From Rhodocyclaceae bacterium (GTDB lineage Bacteria; Pseudomonadota; Gammaproteobacteria; Burkholderiales; Rhodocyclaceae): 64,000 bases of DNA. Made by a program: the position numbers and the translations under genes. Numbering within the stretch: the first letter of the stretch is position 1; the number at the start of each line of letters is the position of its first letter. The stretch lies in the NCBI GenBank assembly GCA_030824115.1, contig JAVBYI010000008.1, positions 186,001 to 250,000 of the forward strand, written 5' to 3'. The notes beneath the pieces are model-generated. The model did no database searches, was not told the DNA's origin, and worked only from the letters and a program-made list of their open reading frames with translations. Positions 46,204-56,562 of this stretch are shown here, piece by piece.

Positions 46204-47222
46204 ACCTTGTTCGTGAAGGCGATGAACGCGTCGAGCTTGGCGCGTGCCTTGCCGCTTTCGATGGTCTGGCGCGCCAGCTTGATGCCGGCGCCGATGTCGG
46301 GCGCGAGGTTGGCGGCGTAGAGCGCGCTGCCGGCGTTGAGGCAGACGATCTCGAGTGCCGGGCCGGGCTGGTTTTCCAGCACGCCGAGCAGGCGGCCTTT
46401 CGATTCGGCGGCGTCGGCGACCTTGAGCGTGCGGTTGGAAATCATCGCCAGGCCGAAGTCCTCGGGATGCACTTCGTATTCGAGAATCTTGCCGTCCTTC
46501 AGTTCGCCCACCATCGTGGCGGCGCCGAGGGAGATTTCATCCATGCCGTCCTTGCCATACACCACCATGACGTGCTGCGCGCCGAGCTGCTGCATGACGC
46601 GCACGAGAATGCCGACGAGGTCGGGGTGGAAGACGCCGAGCAGCGTATTCGGTGCGCCGGCCGGGTTGGTCAGCGGGCCGAGGATGTTGAAGATGGTGCG
46701 CACGCCCATTTCCTTGCGCACCGGGGCGACGTTCTTCATCGCCGGGTGGTGGTTGGGCGCGAACATGAAGCCCATGCCCGTAGCCTTGATGCACTCGGCC
46801 ACTTGCGGCGCCTGCAGATCAATCTTCGCGCCGAGTGCTTCGAGCACGTCGGCGGCGCCGGATTTCGACGAGACGCCGCGATTGCCGTGCTTGGCGACAG
46901 TGGCGCCCGCGGCGGCGGTGACGAAGGCAGATGCGGTGGAAATGTTGAAGGTGTGCGAACCATCGCCGCCGGTGCCGACGATGTCGACGAAATGCGGATT
47001 GTGCGGGGTTTCAACCTTGGTACACAGTTCGCGCATCACCGTTGCGGCGGCGGCGATTTCGCCGATGGTTTCCTTTTTGACGCGCAGGCCGGTGAGGATC
47101 GCGGCCATCATCACGGGCGAGACGTCGCCCTTCATGATCAGCCGCATCAGATGCAGCATTTCGTCGTGGAAAATCTCGCGGTGCTCGATGGTGCGCTGAA
47201 GCGCTTCCTGCGGAGTGATCAT
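46200..47222 (-). CDS. trpD: Anthranilate phosphoribosyltransferase
   Basis: TrpD joins anthranilate to phosphoribosyl pyrophosphate. Family motifs are [19 protein letters not shown] near residue 80, [22 protein letters not shown] and [15 protein letters not shown] 47222 is preferred to TTG 47228, which overlaps the trpG stop. The stop overlaps the trpC start by four bases. Length 340 residues, as usual. Confidence 0.97.
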   Translation of the reverse strand: MITPQEALQRTIEHREIFHDEMLHLMRLIMKGDVSPVMMAAILTGLRVKKETIGEIAAAATVMRELCTKVETPHNPHFVDIVGTGGDGSHTFNISTASAFVTAAAGATVAKHGNRGVSSKSGAADVLEALGAKIDLQAPQVAECIKATGMGFMFAPNHHPAMKNVAPVRKEMGVRTIFNILGPLTNPAGAPNTLLGVFHPDLVGILVRVMQQLGAQHVMVVYGKDGMDEISLGAATMVGELKDGKILEYEVHPEDFGLAMISNRTLKVADAAESKGRLLGVLENQPGPALEIVCLNAGSALYAANLAPDIGAGIKLARQTIESGKARAKLDAFIAFTNKV

Positions 47223-47224
47223 CT

Positions 47225-47791
47225 TCAAACGCCTTTCAAGAAGTTTTGCAGCAGCTGGTGGCCGTGCTCGGTCATGATCGATTCGGGATGGAACTGCACG
47301 CCCTGAATGGCATGTTCCTTATGACGCACGCCCATGATCTCGCCGTCCTCGGTCCACGCGGTCACTTCGAGGCAGGCGGGCAGCGTCTCGCGACGAATTG
47401 CCAGCGAGTGGTAGCGCGTCGCCTTGAAGGGATTGGGCAGATTGGCAAAGAGGCCGACGTTGGCATGCTGCACCGCCGAGACCTTGCCGTGCATCAGTTG
47501 CTTGGCATGGACAATCTCGCCGCCGAAGGCGTAGCCAATACTCTGGTGACCGAGACAGACGCCGAGGATCGGCAGCTTGCCGGCGAATTCCTTGATGGCG
47601 TCCACCGAAATGCCGGCTTCCTTGGGCGAACAGGGGCCGGGCGAAATCACCAGCTTGTCCGGCTGCATCGCGGCGATTTCCTTGAGCGTGATCGCGTCGT
47701 TGCGGAACACGCGCACGTCCTCGCCGAGTTCGCCGAAATACTGCACGAGGTTGTAGGTGAAGGAGTCGTAGTTGTCGATCATCAGCAACAT
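47225..47791 (-). CDS. trpG: Anthranilate synthase component II (glutamine amidotransferase)
   Basis: TrpG releases ammonia from glutamine for TrpE. The triad class I amidotransferase residues are visible: nucleophile Cys in [11 protein letters not shown], and His/Glu in [25 protein letters not shown] is the typical N terminus and [13 protein letters not shown] the oxyanion region. 188 residues. It lies ten bases after trpE and two before trpD. Confidence 0.97.
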   Translation of the reverse strand: MLLMIDNYDSFTYNLVQYFGELGEDVRVFRNDAITLKEIAAMQPDKLVISPGPCSPKEAGISVDAIKEFAGKLPILGVCLGHQSIGYAFGGEIVHAKQLMHGKVSAVQHANVGLFANLPNPFKATRYHSLAIRRETLPACLEVTAWTEDGEIMGVRHKEHAIQGVQFHPESIMTEHGHQLLQNFLKGV

Positions 47792-47801
47792 GTCGTTCTC
47801 C

Positions 47802-49289
47802 TTATTCGAAACGCGTGTCGAGGCCGGATTCGGCCATCTCGGCGGCGCGCAGTTGCGCCTTCGCCTTGTTCAGCGTTTCCTGCCATTCGCTGTCGGGGTC
47901 GGAGTCGGCGACGATGCCGGCGCCGGCCTGGACGTGGATCTTGCCGTCCTTCAGCACGGCGGTGCGGATGGCGATGGCCAGATCCATGTCGCCATTGAAG
48001 CCGAGGTATCCCACTGCTCCCGCGTAAATTCCACGTTTTGTCGGCTCCAGTTCGTCGATGATTTCCATCGCGCGTACTTTCGGCGCACCGGAGACGGTGC
48101 CGGCGGGGAAGGTGGCCTTGAGCACCGAGACCGGGCCTTCGTCGTCCTTGAGTTCGCCTTCGACGTTGGAGACGATGTGCATGACATGGGAGTAACGCTC
48201 GATCATGTACTGGTCGGTGACTTTCACCGTGCCGATCTTGGCGACGCGGCCGATGTCGTTGCGACCGAGGTCGAGCAGTTGCAGGTGCTCGGAACGCTCC
48301 TTCTCGTCGGCGAGGAGTTCGGCGGCGAGGGCGGCATCCTCGGCGGCGGTGGCGCCGCGCTTGCGCGTGCCGGCGATCGGGCGTGCGGTGACTTTTCTGA
48401 TCTCCCCTTCGCCTTCGAGCCGCACCAGAATTTCCGGCGAGGCGCCGACGACCTGGAAGTCGCCGAAGTCGAAGAAGAACATGTAGGGCGACGGGTTGAG
48501 CGTGCGCAACGCCCGGTAAAGCGCCAGCGGACTCGCCGCATACGGCTTGCTCATGCGCTGCGAGAGGACGACCTGCATGACGTCGCCATCGACGATGTAC
48601 TGCTTGGCCTTCCTGACGGCGGCCTTGAAGTCCTCTTCGCTGAACTCAAAGGTCGGCGCTGACGGGACGGCAGCCGTGTCCATGGGAATGGTCGCCGGGG
48701 CACGCAGCTTGGCGAGCAGTTCCATGAGCCGTGCCTGCGCCTGTTTCCAGGCACCGGGAAAGCCCGGCTCGGCGAAGACGACGAGGGTCAGCTTGCCGGA
48801 GAGGTTGTCGACGATGGCAATTTCTTCCGACAGCAGCAGCAGGATGTCCGGCACACTGAGCGGGTCCGGCTTCTGCGTGTCCGCCAGCTTGGGTTCGATG
48901 AAACGCACCGTGTCGTAGCCGAAGTAGCCGACGAGACCGCCGCAAAAGCGCGGCAGGCCGGGGGTATCGGGCACCTTGAAGCGGGCCATGAACTCCGAGA
49001 CGAAGGACATCGGGTTGGTGTGCTCGCGGCGCTCGGCGACGCGGTTGCCGGAGAGCAGCAGGATGGTCGAGCCGCTGACGGAAATGCGCGTTGAGGTGGT
49101 CAGGCCGATGAAGGAGTAGCGGCCGAAGCGCTCGCCGCCCTGCACGGATTCGAGCAGGTAGGAATGCGGGCCTTCGGCGAGCTTGAGGTAGATCGAGAGC
49201 GGCGTGTCGAGATCGGCGAAGGTCTCGAGCGTGACGGGGATGCGGTTATAGCCTTCATGGGCCAACCGGTCGAAATCGGATTCTTTCAT
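47802..49289 (-). CDS. trpE: Anthranilate synthase component I
   Basis: TrpE converts chorismate to anthranilate. The start at 49289 ([14 protein letters not shown]) gives 495 residues. The N-terminal allosteric domain has the LLES element of the tryptophan site ([19 protein letters not shown]), and the chorismate-binding domain shows [21 protein letters not shown] and [18 protein letters not shown]. Feedback inhibition by Trp is expected. A 24-bp repeat encodes AVPSAPTF in the loop between the domains. The gene follows the trpL leader and attenuator. Confidence 0.97.
   Translation of the reverse strand: MKESDFDRLAHEGYNRIPVTLETFADLDTPLSIYLKLAEGPHSYLLESVQGGERFGRYSFIGLTTSTRISVSGSTILLLSGNRVAERREHTNPMSFVSEFMARFKVPDTPGLPRFCGGLVGYFGYDTVRFIEPKLADTQKPDPLSVPDILLLLSEEIAIVDNLSGKLTLVVFAEPGFPGAWKQAQARLMELLAKLRAPATIPMDTAAVPSAPTFEFSEEDFKAAVRKAKQYIVDGDVMQVVLSQRMSKPYAASPLALYRALRTLNPSPYMFFFDFGDFQVVGASPEILVRLEGEGEIRKVTARPIAGTRKRGATAAEDAALAAELLADEKERSEHLQLLDLGRNDIGRVAKIGTVKVTDQYMIERYSHVMHIVSNVEGELKDDEGPVSVLKATFPAGTVSGAPKVRAMEIIDELEPTKRGIYAGAVGYLGFNGDMDLAIAIRTAVLKDGKIHVQAGAGIVADSDPDSEWQETLNKAKAQLRAAEMAESGLDTRFE
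48648..48671 (+). repeat. Interspersed 24-bp repeat inside trpE
   Basis: Two mismatches. Read in frame by trpE as AVPSAPTF in the interdomain loop before [10 protein letters not shown]. Confidence 0.82.
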
Positions 49290-49299
49290 GACAACTCCA

Positions 49300-49363
49300 C
49301 AACAAAACTTGTAGGAAGGCGCATGTCCATGCATGCGCACTGGCAACGGAAACTCAGTGCCAG
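49300..49363 (-). promoter_or_regulatory. trp operon attenuator region
   Basis: Downstream of the trpL Trp codons, CTGGCA and TGCCAG (49358-49363 and 49340-49345) can pair over the leader stop. Further on, GCGCATG and CATGCGC (49332-49338 and 49319-49325) form a 7-bp stem with a six-base loop, followed by CTTCCTACAAGTTTTG. The T-run is weak, so terminator strength is uncertain, but the order leader peptide, pause stem, later stem matches classical attenuation. Confidence 0.6.
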
Positions 49364-49431
49364 GGTCGCCAGGGCCAGGCCTCGGCCTCGATGAGGCGGG
49401 CGGTCATAGGTGTTGTGGAGAGGGTGTTCAT
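49354..49431 (-). CDS. trpL: trp operon leader peptide
   Basis: A 25-codon open frame lies between gph and trpE. It begins MNTLSTTPM and ends Ala-Trp-Pro-Trp-Arg-Pro-Trp-His, giving three Trp codons within six positions just before the stop. The ATG overlaps the gph TGA (ATGA), so translation is probably coupled to gph since no Shine-Dalgarno sequence is seen. When charged tRNA-Trp is scarce, a ribosome stalled here should favour readthrough into trpEGDC. Too short for standard gene callers, but the Trp cluster and location are diagnostic. Confidence 0.83.
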   Translation of the reverse strand: MNTLSTTPMTARLIEAEAWPWRPWH

Positions 49432-50105
49432 TGTGTCTTGATCAGGCGTGCAGCGTCTGCAATGGACGAAACTATAGCATCGGCCGCCAGGCCTTGCACA
49501 TCCTGCCCCTCGTTGTAGCCGTAGGGCACCAGGAACACCTTGCAGCCGGCATTGCGGCCGGCATGAAAATCATGCAGCGAGTCGCCGATCATCAGCGTGT
49601 CGGCGGGTGAGACATTCATGCGCCCGCAGGCCCAGACCAGCGGCATCGGGTCGGGCTTCGGTTTGGGCAACTGGTCGCCGCTGACGGTGACGCTCATGTA
49701 GAGCATCAGGCCGGTGCGCTCCAGCAGCGGCACCGTGAAAGCTTGCGCCTTGTTGGTGATGACGCCTAGCGGCAGGCCCATTGCCTTGAAGGCGTCGAGA
49801 CCTTCGATCACGCCGGGGAACGGCTTGGCGGCGCGGCCGTTGAAATGCTCGTAATGCTTCTTGAAACTCGCCAGCGCATCAGCCGGCGGCGGGGTGGGAT
49901 CGTCCGCCGCTTCCAGCTTGCCGGCCAGCACGCGCTTGACGAGGTTGGGAATGCCTCGCCCGACATAGGCGCGGATTTCCTCGACTGCCACTGGCGGGCG
50001 GCCGAGGTCGGCGAGCATGCCGCAGGCAGCGGCATGCAGGTCGAGCACGGTGTCGAGCAGGGTGCCGTCCAGATCGAGCAGGACGGCTTTGATTGGCCTT
50101 GTCAA
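49428..50105 (-). CDS. gph: Phosphoglycolate phosphatase
   Basis: Gph dephosphorylates 2-phosphoglycolate, the product of RuBisCO oxygenase activity and of DNA repair. HAD motif I is [21 protein letters not shown]; later motifs are [12 protein letters not shown] and [19 protein letters not shown]. The start is a TTG at 50105 that overlaps the rpe TGA, so the two are coupled; no better ATG is seen before motif I. 225 residues. The rpe-gph-trpE order is common in betaproteobacteria. Confidence 0.94.
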   Translation of the reverse strand: MTRPIKAVLLDLDGTLLDTVLDLHAAACGMLADLGRPPVAVEEIRAYVGRGIPNLVKRVLAGKLEAADDPTPPPADALASFKKHYEHFNGRAAKPFPGVIEGLDAFKAMGLPLGVITNKAQAFTVPLLERTGLMLYMSVTVSGDQLPKPKPDPMPLVWACGRMNVSPADTLMIGDSLHDFHAGRNAGCKVFLVPYGYNEGQDVQGLAADAIVSSIADAARLIKTQ

Positions 50106-50785
50106 ACTTTCGCCAGTTCGGCGCGCATGGCGGCGATGACGCTGTTGTAACGCTGCGGATCGCTGTCCTTGCCGGCGCCGAACACGGCCGAGCCGGCGAC
50201 GAAGGTGTCGACGCCCGCACGGGCCACATCGGCGATGTTGGCCGGGCCGACGCCGCCGTCGATTTCCAGTTCGACTTTCAGACCGCGATCATTAATCATC
50301 TTGCGTACGGCACGTGCCTTGTCGAGCACGTAGGGAATGAACTTCTGGCCGCCGAAGCCGGGGTTCACCGACATCAAGAGCACCATGTCGAGCTTGTCGA
50401 GCGTGTATTCGAGGACGTCGAGTGGCGTGGCGGGATTGAAGACGAGGCCGGCCTTGCAGCCGCATTCCTTGATCAGGCCGATGGTGCGGTCGACGTGCTC
50501 GGAAGCTTCCGGGTGGAAAGTGATGTAGGTGGCGCCGGCTTTGGCGAAGTCGGGGATGATGCGGTCGACCGGCTTGACCATCAGATGCACGTCGATGGGT
50601 GCGGTGACGCCATGCTTGCGCAGGGCTTCGCAGACCAGCGGGCCGATGGTGAGGTTGGGCACGTAGTGGTTGTCCATGACGTCGAAGTGCACGATGTCGG
50701 CGCCGGCGGCGAGGACGTTGTCGACTTCCTCGCCGAGCTTGGCAAAGTTGGCGGAAAGAATGGACGGCGCGATACGGTACGTCAT
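50102..50785 (-). CDS. rpe: Ribulose-phosphate 3-epimerase
   Basis: Rpe interconverts ribulose and xylulose 5-phosphate in the pentose phosphate and Calvin pathways. The 227-residue TIM barrel shows [58 protein letters not shown] and [11 protein letters not shown], with the metal-ligand His and Asp residues intact. GGAGGG precedes the ATG. First gene of the rpe-gph-trpLEGDC run; it is divergent from apaG. Confidence 0.97.
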   Translation of the reverse strand: MTYRIAPSILSANFAKLGEEVDNVLAAGADIVHFDVMDNHYVPNLTIGPLVCEALRKHGVTAPIDVHLMVKPVDRIIPDFAKAGATYITFHPEASEHVDRTIGLIKECGCKAGLVFNPATPLDVLEYTLDKLDMVLLMSVNPGFGGQKFIPYVLDKARAVRKMINDRGLKVELEIDGGVGPANIADVARAGVDTFVAGSAVFGAGKDSDPQRYNSVIAAMRAELAKV

Positions 50786-50876
50786 GGAGAACCCTCCTCG
50801 TTGAATTAGAATGGCTTCGATTCTAGCGGTGCCGCTTATCAGGCCTGCTAAGACTTTCTAATGGCAGGTATAAGCA

Positions 50877-51260
50877 ATGGCCGAGTCAAAAAAATACGAG
50901 ATTGAAATCGAGGTGGCAACGCAATATCTGCCCGAGCAGTCGAATCCTGACGAGGAACGCTATTTCTTTGCTTACAGCATCACCGTGACCAACACCGGCA
51001 CCGAGGCGGCGCAACTGATCTCCCGCCACTGGGTGATTACCGATGCTGCGGGCAAGGCTGAAGAAGTGCGCGGTCTGGGCGTGGTGGGCCATCAGCCCTT
51101 CCTCAAGCCCGGCGAATCGTTTGAATACAGCAGCGGCTGCCCGTTGGCGACGCCCGTGGGGACGATGCACGGCAGCTATCAGATGGTTGCCGAGGACGGC
51201 ACGCGCTTCGAGGCCCCGGTTTCAGAGTTCATCCTGGCGATGCCCAGAACGCTTCATTGA
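50877..51260 (+). CDS. apaG: ApaG family protein
   Basis: The 127 residues show the ApaG fibronectin-like fold signature: FFAYSITVTNTGTEAAQLISRHWVITDA, VVGHQPFLKPGESFEYSSGC and GTMHGSYQMV. ApaG is linked to Co2+ resistance and Mg2+ efflux by genetics in enterics, and its biochemical role is unresolved. The 3' end overlaps the convergent methyltransferase-like gene by 39 bases. Confidence 0.95.
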   Translation: MAESKKYEIEIEVATQYLPEQSNPDEERYFFAYSITVTNTGTEAAQLISRHWVITDAAGKAEEVRGLGVVGHQPFLKPGESFEYSSGCPLATPVGTMHGSYQMVAEDGTRFEAPVSEFILAMPRTLH

Positions 51261-51887
51261 TGGCTCCATGAGCGCGTCGGCCTCGGCCGGCGACAGGCGT
51301 TTCCAGGGCAGGGGAATCAGCCCCGGCACCTTTTCCTTGTAATCGCGATAGGCCCGGCCAAAATGCGCTTCCAGCTTGCGCTCCTCCAGCCATGAGCCGA
51401 AGATGAAATACAGCGTGATGGCGCTGGCCGAGACCAGCAGCGGTGCATTCATGTTGCGTGTCCAGATCAACAGCAGCGACAGCGCATACCAGGGGTGGCG
51501 CACGAAACGGTGGAGTGTGGAAATCCGTAGGCCATCATGCTCAGCGGCATCGCGACGCTTTTCGCGCCAGGGGCGCAGGCCGAGAAATTCGCCCATGTCA
51601 TAGGTGCCGGCCGAAAACAGGAAGCCCGCCAGTGCGGCCAGCGCCAGCCCATTGGCTAGCCAGGCTCCAAGTCCGGTCCAGCGCCACAACCATTCACCGG
51701 GAATGGCATACGTTGCCCACACCAGCGGCAGTACCAGCAGGATGGCCAGCGCATTGAAGCTGAGGCGGTAATAAGGTGCAAAAGCGGGGTGACGACGAGT
51801 CGCCCACGCCTTCACACTCAGCGCAGCCAGCAAGGAATGCAGTGCTGCGTAAGCGATCCAGCCGAGGGCGAGATAAGTCAGGTTCAT
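51222..51887 (-). CDS. Membrane methyltransferase-like protein (isoprenylcysteine methyltransferase/NnrU-like)
   Basis: About five hydrophobic helices are visible in 221 residues (LTYLALGWIAYAALHSLLAA, LSFNALAILLVLPLVWATYA and so on). The C-terminal part has RFVRHPWYALSLLLIWTR and SWLEERKLEAHFGRAYRDYK, the RHP-x-Y and EE-x-x-L motifs of the ICMT/PEMT-type membrane methyltransferases. The substrate is unknown. The gene ends within the 3' end of apaG, on the opposite strand. Confidence 0.78.
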   Translation of the reverse strand: MNLTYLALGWIAYAALHSLLAALSVKAWATRRHPAFAPYYRLSFNALAILLVLPLVWATYAIPGEWLWRWTGLGAWLANGLALAALAGFLFSAGTYDMGEFLGLRPWREKRRDAAEHDGLRISTLHRFVRHPWYALSLLLIWTRNMNAPLLVSASAITLYFIFGSWLEERKLEAHFGRAYRDYKEKVPGLIPLPWKRLSPAEADALMEPSMKRSGHRQDEL

Positions 51888-51906
51888 CTGCGAACCTGCT
51901 TTGCGA

Positions 51907-52542
51907 CTACTTTTTCAGTAGCCCAATGACATCCTGAGCAAAGTCCGGCTTTTCCTTGATCAGGTCGCTGACCGGGTGGCCACTGCCGCCCAGTTCGATG
52001 ATTTGCTTCGGCTCGGCCGATTTCTCAAAGGCGGCCTTCTGCCATTTTGGCCACTTGTCGTACTTGTTGTAGGCAAACAATTTTTTCGTTTGCGTCATGG
52101 GCAGTCCCTGATCATCCACCGAAGCCAGCTGGATCACCGTATCGAAGGTGCCGTCGGGTTGTTGCTTGGCGTAGTTTGCGGCCAACTCACCGCCCCGGCT
52201 GTGCCCCATCAGGGAGATTTTCTTGGCGCCGGTTTCCTTGGCGTAACTGACGGCAAGGGCGACTTCACTGAACCCCATGCCGGCCTGGCCTGCCCAGGTG
52301 GGTGCGACAACCCGGAAGCCGGCTTTTGCCAGTGCCTGTCCCAACTCGCCGCCACGGTCGATGAAGAAAAAACGCCGGTCATTGCCACCTGCACCATGCA
52401 GGGCGATCACGACGTGGTCGCCTTCGCCCATGGTCATGGCAGAGACCATGCTGTCACCTACTTTGAGATCCGTCTCGACTTGTGCGGCTACGGTACCAAC
52501 CGCCGCTGCGGCAACCAGAACAGCAAGGAACTTCTTGAACAT
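51907..52542 (-). CDS. Exported alpha/beta-hydrolase fold protein
   Basis: The start at 52542 gives 211 residues with a clear signal peptide (MFKKFLAVLVAAAAVGTVAA). The nucleophile elbow is SLMGHSRGGELAANY with Ser as nucleophile, an oxyanion segment is VIALHGAGGNDRRFF, and a C-terminal His lies in LGGSGHPVSDLI. It is probably a periplasmic serine hydrolase of the dienelactone-hydrolase or esterase type; the substrate is unknown. GGGAGAAA precedes the ATG. Confidence 0.8.
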   Translation of the reverse strand: MFKKFLAVLVAAAAVGTVAAQVETDLKVGDSMVSAMTMGEGDHVVIALHGAGGNDRRFFFIDRGGELGQALAKAGFRVVAPTWAGQAGMGFSEVALAVSYAKETGAKKISLMGHSRGGELAANYAKQQPDGTFDTVIQLASVDDQGLPMTQTKKLFAYNKYDKWPKWQKAAFEKSAEPKQIIELGGSGHPVSDLIKEKPDFAQDVIGLLKK

Positions 52543-52587
52543 TAATTTCTCCCTTTTTGAGTGATTGAAACGACAACGAAACTGCAA

Positions 52588-53826
52588 CTACGAACGGTAA
52601 TCCGCGTTGATCTTCACATAGTCATAGCTGAAGTCACAGGTCCAGACATGGGCGGTTTGGCTGCCACGCCCGAGGTCGACGCGGATTTTGATCTCCGCAG
52701 GTTTCATCGCGGCAGCGCCATCTTCTTCCTTGTAGCTGATGGCGCGACCACCATTTTCCGCGACCAGTGTTTCACCAAGCCAGACCTTGACCTTGGTGTC
52801 GTCGAGGTCGGCCAGGGCCGGGTCGTTGTTCCAGGCGTAGCCGATGGCGGCGAGGATGCGGCCGAGGTTGGGGTCGGAGGCGAAGAAGGCGGTTTTCACC
52901 AGCGGCGAGTGGGCGATGGCGTAACCGGCGGCCTTGCATTCCGAGATTGAGCGGCCACCCTCGACGGCGATCTGGATGTACTTGGTGGCGCCCTCGCCGT
53001 CGCGCACGATGGCTTGGGCCAGTTCGCGGGCGACTTCGATGACGGCCTGTTTGAACTCGGCCCAGCCCGGTGCATCGATGGTCTCGAATTTCGCCGTGCC
53101 CTGGCCGGTGGCGATCAGCACGAAGGAATCGTTGGTCGACGTGTCGCCGTCGACGGTGATGCAGTTGAAGGATTCGTCGGCGGCTTCCTTGACGAGGCGT
53201 TCCAGCATCGGCTGGGCGATGGCGGCATCGGTGGCCATGAAGCCGAGCATGGTCGCCATGTTCGGGCGGATCATGCCGGCGCCCTTGCAAATGCCGGTGA
53301 TGGTACTTGCCGTCGCGCCAGCGCCGACTTTTCGGGAGGCGGCCTTGGCGACGGTGTCGGTGGTCATGATGGCGTGGGCGGCGTCATGCCAGCCGTCGGC
53401 CTTGAGCGCTGAGAGGGCGGCGGGCAGGCCGGTCTTGAGGCGCTCGACCGGCAGCGGTTCGAGGATCACGCCGGTGGAGAAGGGCAGTACCTGGGCGGCA
53501 CCAAGGTCCATCAGCTTGGCGACGGCGGCGCAACTCTGGCGTGCGGCTTCCATGCCTGGTTCGCCGGTGCCGGCGTTGGCGATGCCGGTGTTGATGACGA
53601 GGGCGCGGATGCCTTCCTGCTTCAGGTGGGCGCGGCAGACATGCACGGGGGCGGCGCAAAAGCGGTTCTTGGTGAACACGCCGGCGACGCGGCTGCCGGG
53701 CGCCAGTTCGATGACCGTGAGGTCGCGGCGGTTGGCCTTGCGGATGCCGGCTTCAGCGGTTCCCAAGCGTACGCCGGCGACGGGGAAGAGTTGGTCGGGG
53801 GCAGGGGTGGTGTAATTGACGGGCAT
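52588..53826 (-). CDS. argJ: Bifunctional glutamate N-acetyltransferase / amino-acid acetyltransferase
   Basis: ArgJ recycles the acetyl group from N-acetylornithine to glutamate. The precursor self-cleaves between Ala and Thr in [16 protein letters not shown]; the new N-terminal Thr is the nucleophile. Other family segments are [29 protein letters not shown] and [11 protein letters not shown]. The 412-residue length is normal. Residues KVGAGATA, 12 positions before the cleavage motif, are encoded by a 24-bp repeat and replace an equal-length segment of homologues. It starts one base after glnE and is probably cotranscribed with it. Confidence 0.96.
   Translation of the reverse strand: MPVNYTTPAPDQLFPVAGVRLGTAEAGIRKANRRDLTVIELAPGSRVAGVFTKNRFCAAPVHVCRAHLKQEGIRALVINTGIANAGTGEPGMEAARQSCAAVAKLMDLGAAQVLPFSTGVILEPLPVERLKTGLPAALSALKADGWHDAAHAIMTTDTVAKAASRKVGAGATASTITGICKGAGMIRPNMATMLGFMATDAAIAQPMLERLVKEAADESFNCITVDGDTSTNDSFVLIATGQGTAKFETIDAPGWAEFKQAVIEVARELAQAIVRDGEGATKYIQIAVEGGRSISECKAAGYAIAHSPLVKTAFFASDPNLGRILAAIGYAWNNDPALADLDDTKVKVWLGETLVAENGGRAISYKEEDGAAAMKPAEIKIRVDLGRGSQTAHVWTCDFSYDYVKINADYRS
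53309..53332 (-). repeat. Interspersed 24-bp repeat inside argJ
   Basis: One mismatch. Read in frame as KVGAGATA, shortly before the autocleavage site. Confidence 0.9.
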
Positions 53827-53827
53827 G

Positions 53828-56497
53828 TCATTCTCCGAAGACGTGTTTCCAAAGGGCGCGCACCGTGACGATGCGTTCCCGGTGCGGGGCGGCGTCGACG
53901 CGGCTGTCGAGATTGTTGAGGCGCCGCAAATGCTGCTGACGGCGATATTCGCGGTAGGCGTCGCCTACCGTCGTGGCGAGATCGGCGGGAATGAGACCGC
54001 AAGCCGCAGCGATGCGCAGCAGCGCGATGTTGCCGCGGTTGGCGGTGAGCTCGGGGTGGTCACAGGCGTACGCCAGAACCAGATACTGCACCGCGAACTC
54101 GACGTCGACCAAACCGCCGAAATCCTGCTTGAGATCGAAGACTTCATCGTTGCCGCGCGAGGACAGACTGTCGAACATTTTCCGGCGCATGGCCAGTACT
54201 TCCTCGCGCAGCTTTTGCCGGTCGCGTCGCTGGCAGAGAATTTCGTGCCGGATGGCGTCGAACTGTCCGCCGATAGCGGGATCACCCGCGATGAAGCGGG
54301 CGCGTGTCAGTGCCTGGTGTTCCCACAACCAAGCCGATTCGAGCTGGTATTTGCGGAAAGCCTCGATGGAGGAAACGACGAGGCCGGCATCGCCATTGGG
54401 GCGCAGGCGCAGGTCGGTCTCGAACAGGATGCCCGCCGAAGTGCGGGAGGATATCCAGGTATTGAGTCGCGTGCCGAGTTTGGCGTAGATGTGGCCGGCA
54501 TCCTGGGCTGGATCGTCGTAGAGGTAGACCAGATCGAGGTCGGAGGCGTAGCCGAGTTCCTTGCCACCGAGCTTGCCGTAACCGATGACGGCGAAGGCGG
54601 GTGTGTCGCGGTGTTTGGTCAGCAGCTTGCGCCAGGCCAGTACGATGGTGCGATCGACGAGAATGTCGGCCAGTTCGGAGAGGTGGTCCGAGAGCTTTTC
54701 GACGGTGAGCAATCCGGCCACGTCCTGGCTGGCAAGGCGGAAAACCTGCGCATGATGGGCCTCGCGCAGCGCATCCATTTGCTGCTCGGTGTCGGGCTCG
54801 AGACTGTCGGTTTGTTCGGTCAGTTGCTGGCGGAAGGCGATCCAGTCGGGGGCCATTTCCAACAGGCGCGGGTCGAGCAATTCGTCGAGCAGGACCGGGT
54901 GGTGCAGCAGATAGTCGGCTGCCCAGGACGAGGCGCTGACGATACGCGCCACCTGATCCAGTGCCTGCGGATATTGCTGCAGCAGCGCGAGATAGGCGGA
55001 GCGGCGACTGATGGCTTCGAGCAGGCCGAGCATGCGCAACAGCGTGTCATCGGGATTGGCGGCGGCAGCGGCTGCCTGAACGGCGCGCGGCACGATGGCA
55101 TCGAAACGCGATTTGGCTTGCTCGCTCATCTGCTGGTAACGCGATCCCGAGCGGATGGCGGCGAGGCGTTCACACAGCGCGGCCGTGTCGTCAAAGCCGA
55201 GTTTGGCCAGTTCGCCGGCATGACTGTTCTGGGTGTCGGCCTGCGTCCAGACCGGATCGAGCTGGTGCTGCTTTTCGTTGGGGTCGGCGAAGACTGCTTC
55301 GAAGTGGCGCGCCACGGTCTGGCGATGATCGTCCAGCTCCATCAGCAGGCTTTCGTAGTTGGCGAAGCCCATGGCCTGTGCGACGCGCTGCTGGTCATCG
55401 GTATTCTCCGGCAGCGCATGGGTTTGCGCGTCGTCGAGATACTGCAGGCGATGTTCGAGGCGACGCAGGAAACGATAGGCGGCAGAGAGGGCGATAACGG
55501 TTTCAAGCGCCAGCTGGCCGCGATCAACCAATAGTTTGAGCACCTCCAGCGTTGGCTTGACCTGCAGGGTGCGGTCGCGACCACCCCGGATCAGTTGGAA
55601 CACCTGGGCAATGAACTCGATCTCGCGGATGCCGCCGGGGCCAAGCTTGACGTTATTCGCCATGTCCTTCTTGGCCACTTCGCGGCGAATCTGTGCATGC
55701 AGGTCGCGCATCGCATTGATGGTGCCAAAGTCGAGATACTTGCGGAAGACGAAGGGGCGGCGGATGGCCTCAAGATCCTCCCAGCGTTCTCCCGTCATCG
55801 GTCGCGCCTTGATCCAGGCGTAGCGCTCCCATTCGCGGCCCTGAGTGATGAAGTAGTTTTCCAGCATGTCAAAGGAGCAGACCAGCGGGCCGGAATCGCC
55901 ATTGGGCCGCAGGCGCATGTCAACGCGGAAGACCTGTCCGTCGCCGGTGATTTCGGCAATGGCATTGATCAGGCTCTTGCCAAGACGGCCGAAGAATTCA
56001 AAATTGGAGATCGACTTACCTCCATCGGTATCACCGTCTTCCGGGTAAATAAAGATCAGGTCGATATCCGATGAGACATTCAATTCCCGCCCGCCCAGTT
56101 TGCCCATGCCGATCACGATCAGCTGCTGGCGTTCGCCTTTGGCATTGCGCGGCTCGCCATAACGGGCCACCAGCGCGGCTTCGGATACTTGCAGGGCGGC
56201 ATCGACCGCCGCATCGGCAACCAGGCTCATGCTTTCGACGACTTCGGCCAGATCGGCCTGGCTGGTCAGGTCGCGGCTCGCAATACGTGCCATGGCACGC
56301 TGCTTGAGGCGGCGTAGCGCCGGCTTGAGGTTGTCTTCGGTCAGGGGTAGAGGGGACAGTTGCGCCAGCCACGCTTCCAGCAGGGGCTTGGAGAGTGGTG
56401 CCGTGCCGATGACCATTTCGCAGGCCAGTTCCGGGTGCGCCTGGAGCAGCCGGGACAGATAGCGTGAGTAGTCGCAGGGAGAGGGGGGTAGGGTCAT
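53828..56497 (-). CDS. glnE: Bifunctional glutamine synthetase adenylyltransferase/deadenylyltransferase
   Basis: GlnE adds and removes AMP on glutamine synthetase in response to PII. Two nucleotidyltransferase halves are visible: [22 protein letters not shown] near residue 165 (broken motif GG..SDID) and [22 protein letters not shown] near residue 650. The 889-residue length is typical for the class, slightly shorter than in enterics. ATG 56497 is preferred to TTG 56512. The first base pair after its stop leads into argJ. It diverges from the yhdP-like gene. Confidence 0.95.
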   Translation of the reverse strand: MTLPPSPCDYSRYLSRLLQAHPELACEMVIGTAPLSKPLLEAWLAQLSPLPLTEDNLKPALRRLKQRAMARIASRDLTSQADLAEVVESMSLVADAAVDAALQVSEAALVARYGEPRNAKGERQQLIVIGMGKLGGRELNVSSDIDLIFIYPEDGDTDGGKSISNFEFFGRLGKSLINAIAEITGDGQVFRVDMRLRPNGDSGPLVCSFDMLENYFITQGREWERYAWIKARPMTGERWEDLEAIRRPFVFRKYLDFGTINAMRDLHAQIRREVAKKDMANNVKLGPGGIREIEFIAQVFQLIRGGRDRTLQVKPTLEVLKLLVDRGQLALETVIALSAAYRFLRRLEHRLQYLDDAQTHALPENTDDQQRVAQAMGFANYESLLMELDDHRQTVARHFEAVFADPNEKQHQLDPVWTQADTQNSHAGELAKLGFDDTAALCERLAAIRSGSRYQQMSEQAKSRFDAIVPRAVQAAAAAANPDDTLLRMLGLLEAISRRSAYLALLQQYPQALDQVARIVSASSWAADYLLHHPVLLDELLDPRLLEMAPDWIAFRQQLTEQTDSLEPDTEQQMDALREAHHAQVFRLASQDVAGLLTVEKLSDHLSELADILVDRTIVLAWRKLLTKHRDTPAFAVIGYGKLGGKELGYASDLDLVYLYDDPAQDAGHIYAKLGTRLNTWISSRTSAGILFETDLRLRPNGDAGLVVSSIEAFRKYQLESAWLWEHQALTRARFIAGDPAIGGQFDAIRHEILCQRRDRQKLREEVLAMRRKMFDSLSSRGNDEVFDLKQDFGGLVDVEFAVQYLVLAYACDHPELTANRGNIALLRIAAACGLIPADLATTVGDAYREYRRQQHLRRLNNLDSRVDAAPHRERIVTVRALWKHVFGE

Positions 56498-56562
56498 CGA
56501 ATAGAATTGCAACCGTTGCTGTTTAACGCCTCAATTTTTCCATTCTAGCCGCCCTCATCTCT

